A stretch of DNA of 16,374 bases from Crocinitomicaceae bacterium (GTDB taxonomy: Bacteria; Bacteroidota; Bacteroidia; Flavobacteriales_G; Salibacteraceae). The DNA lies in assembly GCA_018623405.1 (NCBI GenBank), contig JAAZVO010000033.1:1-16374 (forward strand), written 5' to 3'. Within the stretch, counting starts at the first letter, position 1. The number at the start of each line of letters is the position of its first letter. The notes under the pieces are model-generated. The model was not told the origin of the DNA. It saw only the letters and a program-made list of their open reading frames with translations, and searched no databases. This document shows positions 15,421 through 16,374 of this stretch, one piece after another. The position numbers and the translations under genes are program-made.

Positions 15421-15967
15421 AAAACTTTTCAAAGTAATATTTTTTCCTCTTGTCTATATTTTGCTATTTGTAAGCATTAGTTGCGGCAAATATGAAGAAA
15501 ATGAAGGCCTTACTTTAAAATCAAAAAAACAAAGATTGGTAGGAAAGTGGACACTAAAAGAAGTGAGTAATATTGCTACCCATGAAATTTTAGATAGCTC
15601 AGGTTTTTTTAAATTTTCTTTTTACAATCCCCCTAAAGACACCTTTATTTTTGAATCATATTTAAAAAAAGAAAATGTAGAATGGGAGTTTGAAGGCGAT
15701 AATGAATTGAAAGAAAAATTTGCTTTAACTTCTATTAAATTGAATTAAGGGAAGTCATATTCTCAACAAGCACTATATTATAATACAATCCCATCCCCTA
15801 CAAACTTGACAATAAAAAAATGGAGCTTTTCAAATAATAAGAAGGAGTTAAAAGTTAAAGACCAATCTGGCGTGGAGGAGGTAGAGTACAATATTCTCAA
15901 ATTAACCAACACTGAAATCAAATTGGAAGATGATTTTGGAACAACCCTACTATTTTCAAAAGAATAA
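15416..15967 (+). pseudogene. Broken lipoprotein gene, lipocalin-like (in-frame TAA, no standard start)
   Basis: One reading frame (184 codons) runs from an ATT at 15416, overlapping the rluB stop, to TAA 15965-15967. It begins IKKLFKVIFFPLVYILLFVS and ends the signal at SIS-CGK, a textbook lipobox, then RLVGKWTLKEVSN, a lipocalin-like opening. A TAA at 15746-15748 interrupts it, yet the same frame continues without a shift to KKWSFSNNKKELKV, YNILKLTNTEIKLE and a natural end FSKE. The only conventional start, TTG 15461, would remove most of the signal peptide. The simplest reading is a recently inactivated outer-membrane lipoprotein. Alternatives are a sequencing error at 15746, an ATT start with a truncated product, or stop readthrough. 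Confidence 0.7.
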
Positions 15968-16057
15968 TTTTTGAAATTATTAATCTCTTCTTGTTTAAAG
16001 TTAAAATGATTTTAAAATAATACCTGCCTATTACGTTAATACTTTAGCGTCTTAATT

Positions 16058-16374
16058 ATGGCTTGGTATAAGAAATTTCTAATTTTTCTTGGCATCTTTT
16101 TAATTATCGGCTTTGCCGGTGGGTATTGGTTTGTGTTAAAATACGATGCCATTGTTAAACAGGTTGTTATTACCAACCTCAACAAAAGTTTAGCTTCTGA
16201 AGTAGAAGTAAAAAATGTAAAGTTCTCTATTTACTCCTCGTTTCCTTATGCCAGTTTAGATTTTGAGGATGTACTAATTAGAGAAAACACCATTGTTATT
16301 GGTAAACCCGATACCTTAATTTTTGCTAATTCAATAAAACTCAATTTTAATGTAATTGATATTTACAATGGCCA
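16058..16374 (+). CDS. AsmA-like family envelope protein (5' part, runs off window)
   Basis: The first 105 codons of a larger protein. Residues about 7-27 (FLIFLGIFLIIGFAGGYWFV) are a single N-terminal membrane anchor. The following VKNVKFSIYSSFPYASLDFEDVLIRE is the repeated strand-and-loop signature of AsmA/YhdP-type proteins, which are bridge-like, inner-membrane-anchored periplasmic proteins implicated in lipid transport to the outer membrane. A TACTTTAG box (one mismatch to TAnnTTTG) lies 15 bases upstream of ATG 16058. It follows the broken lipoprotein by 90 bases, a gap with no other recognisable feature. Confidence 0.85.
   Translation, partial: MAWYKKFLIFLGIFLIIGFAGGYWFVLKYDAIVKQVVITNLNKSLASEVEVKNVKFSIYSSFPYASLDFEDVLIRENTIVIGKPDTLIFANSIKLNFNVIDIYNG

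Overview
The window looks like a chromosomal segment of a Bacteroidota bacterium. The evidence is AT-rich DNA, PorP/SprF and type B gliding-motility-associated sorting-domain proteins of the type IX secretion system (T9SS), a giant SprB-repeat protein, and several promoter-like sites of the Bacteroidota form TAnnTTTG. Order or genus cannot be fixed from the sequence; a Flavobacteriales-like gliding or surface-attached bacterium is a reasonable guess.

Left part (1-8589, all minus strand): a three-gene operon whose neighbours join by 4-base ATGA stop/start overlaps. The order is a small secreted protein with two SprB-like repeats and a complete type B T9SS sorting domain, then a PorP/SprF outer-membrane protein, then the 5' part of a giant surface protein (at least 2283 codons, no stop, running off the left edge). 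The giant protein has a Cys-rich N-terminal region, two divergent repeats and an array of about 16 SprB-type repeats. Two of these repeats carry a complete foreign domain: a roughly 200-residue beta-rich domain in the first, and a C-type lectin-like domain with EPN and WND calcium/sugar-site motifs in the fifteenth. Together they look like a T9SS cargo-plus-adaptor module building a long, lectin-bearing adhesin.

Middle part (8590-13200): a plus-strand NRDE/TANGO2-family gene, a perfect 14-bp terminator hairpin shared back to back with a minus-strand tRNA-Arg(CCT), a small minus-strand glycogen-binding-like (CBM48/AMPK-type) protein with its own terminator and promoter, an orphan ABC transporter ATPase, and methionyl-tRNA synthetase (metG), whose 3' end overlaps the ATPase gene by 8 bp in convergent orientation.

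Right part (13201-16374, plus strand): an S66 LD-carboxypeptidase, a YraN/UPF0102 nuclease-fold protein and an RsuA/RluB-type pseudouridine synthase, tightly packed. They are followed by a broken lipoprotein gene (no conventional start, one in-frame TAA) and the first 105 codons of an AsmA-like envelope protein. Most of the middle and right genes are housekeeping. The unusual biology is the adhesin operon on the left.
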